Positions 5,175-6,790 of a stretch of DNA of 6,790 bases are shown here, piece after piece. Under the pieces are notes generated by a model that worked only from the letters and a program-made list of their open reading frames with translations, was not told where the DNA came from and did not search any database. The DNA is from Paracoccaceae bacterium (GTDB lineage Bacteria > Pseudomonadota > Alphaproteobacteria > Rhodobacterales > Rhodobacteraceae): NCBI GenBank assembly GCA_026709725.1, contig JAPOSK010000204.1, forward strand, positions 1 through 6,790. Direction: 5' to 3'. Positions within the stretch are counted from its first letter, which is position 1. Every line of letters begins with the position of its first letter. The position numbers and the translations under genes are program-made.

Positions 5175-6035
5175 ATGGGTTTGCAGCATGTCCGGAGGGC
5201 ATTGGTTGTGCTGATCGGTCTCCTGTTGTCGGCCGTTGCCCAGTCTGAAGAGAGACCGCCCGCTGACCCGGACCGTGCGGCAGGCTTTGCCGACGCTCTG
5301 GAGGAGGCGTTCCCGATGACGCCGGAGATGATTCAGACATATCGGGAAACCCATGCAGCGAATGAGGCGGCCATCCTGACCCGCGTCGAACCCGAACCGC
5401 TGATGGATGCCATGCCGGTCTGGCTTGAGCCGGGCGCAAGCATCCCGGTCGTCAAGCTCACACCCGGGATTGCCTCTGTTGTGGGCTTTTATGACCGGTC
5501 CGGTCAACCCTGGTCGGTGCGGCAGTATATTCTGGGTGATGGTGAATCCTACGAGGTCATCCAGCTCGGTGAAGACTCCAACGCACTCGCCATCGCACCC
5601 AGGGCCCGGGTCGGCTGGTCGAACCTGGTCGTTGCACTGACCGGTGAGGCGACACCCGTCGTGATCCGGGTCCGGATCAGTGCCGAGGTCACGCATTACC
5701 GGGCCTCAATCCAGATCATGAAGGCCGGTCCGGGATCGCCGTCGCCTGGGGAGGATATCCCGCGTATCCGGGCCGGGGATGCCAGTCTCCTGGCGGCCCT
5801 GATCGGCTATGATCTGCCGGATGGTGCACAAAAAATGCAGATCACCGGTGTTGAGGCCGATGTCTGGCGCATCGGTGACGATCTTTTTCTGCGCACACGC
5901 AACCCGTTGCTGTCGCCGGCATGGAGTGCCCATCTGGCCGCAGCCGATGGAATCCGGGCCTACCGGCTCAAGCCGCACACGCATCTCCTGCTTGCCGATG
6001 GCGAACGGATCATCCGGGCCCGGGTGTCACCATGA
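5175..6035 (+). CDS. traN: Type IVB conjugation outer-membrane-associated protein TraN (DotH/IcmK family)
   Basis: 286 residues. The N-terminus is a clear Sec signal peptide: basic residues at 7-8, a hydrophobic core at about 9-20, and a likely cut after Ala22 in AVAQSEE. There is no lipobox cysteine, so it is not itself a lipoprotein. After it come a FPMTPEMIQTYRET segment (46 onward), an LTPGIASVVGFYDRSGQPW segment, and a C-terminal beta-rich domain; these fit DotH/IcmK/TraN. In the Legionella system DotH joins the lipoproteins DotC and DotD in the outer-membrane ring of the channel, and TraN is its conjugative counterpart. An AGGGG run directly abuts the ATG, so translation may rely partly on coupling with traM. 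The TTG at 5202 was rejected because it would remove the basic end of the signal peptide. The stop overlaps the traO start (ATGA). Confidence 0.9.
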   Translation: MGLQHVRRALVVLIGLLLSAVAQSEERPPADPDRAAGFADALEEAFPMTPEMIQTYRETHAANEAAILTRVEPEPLMDAMPVWLEPGASIPVVKLTPGIASVVGFYDRSGQPWSVRQYILGDGESYEVIQLGEDSNALAIAPRARVGWSNLVVALTGEATPVVIRVRISAEVTHYRASIQIMKAGPGSPSPGEDIPRIRAGDASLLAALIGYDLPDGAQKMQITGVEADVWRIGDDLFLRTRNPLLSPAWSAHLAAADGIRAYRLKPHTHLLLADGERIIRARVSP

Positions 6036-6790
6036 TGCGGTTCCCCATGTCGTTGCGGATGTTCGGGACTGCCGGGGTGAATGCCGGCGTGACCGGTGTC
6101 ATCATCCGACGGATCATCATTCTTGCCGTCGTGCTGATTGTCACCGTAATCGGCGCGCTTTCGCTGTCAGGGATCGGCGCGCCGCGGGTCTCCAGTCTCT
6201 GGACGATCCCGGCGATCAAATCAACGCCCGGCGGCAATCGTCAGCGTGAGTCAGAGCGCTACCAGGCAACCGTCCGCACAGCGAATGATCAAAACATCAC
6301 ACGGGCCATGACGGAGGGTGCATCACACCTCCCCATCCCGGAGTCAATCCCGGAGGGTCGCGTCACCGAACAGGCGACCGGGACGCTGCCATGGATGCAG
6401 GTCGAAGAGGGTGAAGCCCGATGGGACCCTGACCCGCTGGTGGACAGGACAATTGATGCGCTCTCACCGGATGATGACCCGAATGGTGATGATGGGGGTG
6501 ATGATGGGTTTGAGTCGGTGACGGGAGCCGACGGGCAGCCTGGTGCAGTGCCGGGAGATGTCGGCGTCATCGACAGTGCCGGTGTCGGGCATGATCTGCC
6601 TGTATGGGAGAGCGGGACACCGCCCCGGATAGAGATTGTCCCGCCTGAGAGGGAACAGGCACCACCGGTCCATGAACAGGAGCGGCTTGATGCCTATGCG
6701 GAGAGTATGCTGGCCCAGATGAGCGTGATTGCAGCCGGGATGACCATTGGACCGATGGGAGGTCAGATCCTCATGGCGGGTGAGCGGCGG
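6032..6790 (+). CDS. traO: Type IVB conjugation channel protein TraO (DotG/IcmE family), N-terminal part
   Basis: Open from the ATG at 6032 to the window end, 253 codons with no stop. The start overlaps the traN stop as ATGA; a second ATG at 6035 is equally possible. A cytoplasmic tail of about 23 residues is followed by one membrane span (about 23-47) and a long hydrophilic periplasmic segment, the plan of DotG/IcmE/TraO. That family spans from the inner membrane to the outer-membrane ring and has a C-terminal VirB10/TrbI-like domain, which would lie beyond this window. An ATVRTANDQNITRAMTEGAS segment near 79-98 resembles the family's conserved patch after the span. A Gly/Asp-rich low-complexity stretch lies at about 147-160, and a Pro- and Glu-rich part follows at about 199-216. 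Gene order and neighbours support the call strongly; the sequence visible here alone would support it moderately. Confidence 0.82.
   Translation, partial: MMRFPMSLRMFGTAGVNAGVTGVIIRRIIILAVVLIVTVIGALSLSGIGAPRVSSLWTIPAIKSTPGGNRQRESERYQATVRTANDQNITRAMTEGASHLPIPESIPEGRVTEQATGTLPWMQVEEGEARWDPDPLVDRTIDALSPDDDPNGDDGGDDGFESVTGADGQPGAVPGDVGVIDSAGVGHDLPVWESGTPPRIEIVPPEREQAPPVHEQERLDAYAESMLAQMSVIAAGMTIGPMGGQILMAGERR

Noticed and set aside
4423..5439. Long minus-strand open frame of 338 codons opposite traM
   Set aside because: Its composition is rich in His, Arg, Pro and Gln without domains, and it runs across traM and the start of traN, both strongly supported on the + strand.
5010..5696. Minus-strand frame of 228 codons opposite traN
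   Set aside because: It has no recognisable features and is explained by the intact DotH-like gene with signal peptide on the + strand.

Overview
The window looks like part of a conjugative plasmid or integrative conjugative element from a GC-rich proteobacterium, most likely an alphaproteobacterium. This placement is an inference from base composition, from heavy CGG and ATC codon use in the conjugation genes, and from the resemblance of the AbiE proteins to alphaproteobacterial families as I remember them. Nothing in the window identifies the species or replicon.

The backbone lies entirely on the + strand. It joins two modules of IncI/R64-type (MPF-I, type IVB) conjugation systems. First comes the thin-pilus module: the 3' end of the pilus assembly ATPase gene pilQ (1-266), the inner-membrane platform gene pilR (263-1345) and the prepilin gene pilS (3853-4476). 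The core-complex genes of the type IVB secretion channel follow directly: traM/dotI/icmL (4480-5151), traN/dotH/icmK (5175-6035) and the 5' part of traO/dotG/icmE (6032 to the window end). Most junctions are tight (ATGA overlaps at pilQ/pilR and traN/traO, 3- and 23-base gaps elsewhere), which suggests one transcriptional unit. PilQ and PilR would assemble PilS into a thin pilus used for mating-pair stabilisation, while TraM, TraN and TraO are inner-membrane, outer-membrane-associated and envelope-spanning parts of the DNA-transfer channel.

The pilR-pilS junction is the exception. It is about 2.5 kb long and carries an AbiE-type (type IV) toxin-antitoxin / abortive-infection operon: an AbiEi-like antitoxin (DUF6088 type) and an AbiEii nucleotidyltransferase toxin, joined by ATGA. 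A near-perfect 13-bp inverted repeat lies over the probable promoter and runs into the antitoxin start codon, so the module appears autoregulated and its mRNA may be leaderless. An exact 12-bp direct repeat (1368-1379 and 3534-3545) brackets the module and may mark the insertion boundaries.

As read here the AbiE operon is broken. One apparent 1-base loss splits the antitoxin and two split the toxin, whereas every conjugation gene in the window is open. Either the cargo is decaying in a functional backbone or the sequence has clustered indel errors. The two non-coding arms around AbiE hold no gene I can support. Other points of interest are a triplicated 18-bp Met-Met-Arg repeat in the PilS leader and two acidic DxD/NxDG loops in mature PilS that resemble calcium-binding loops.
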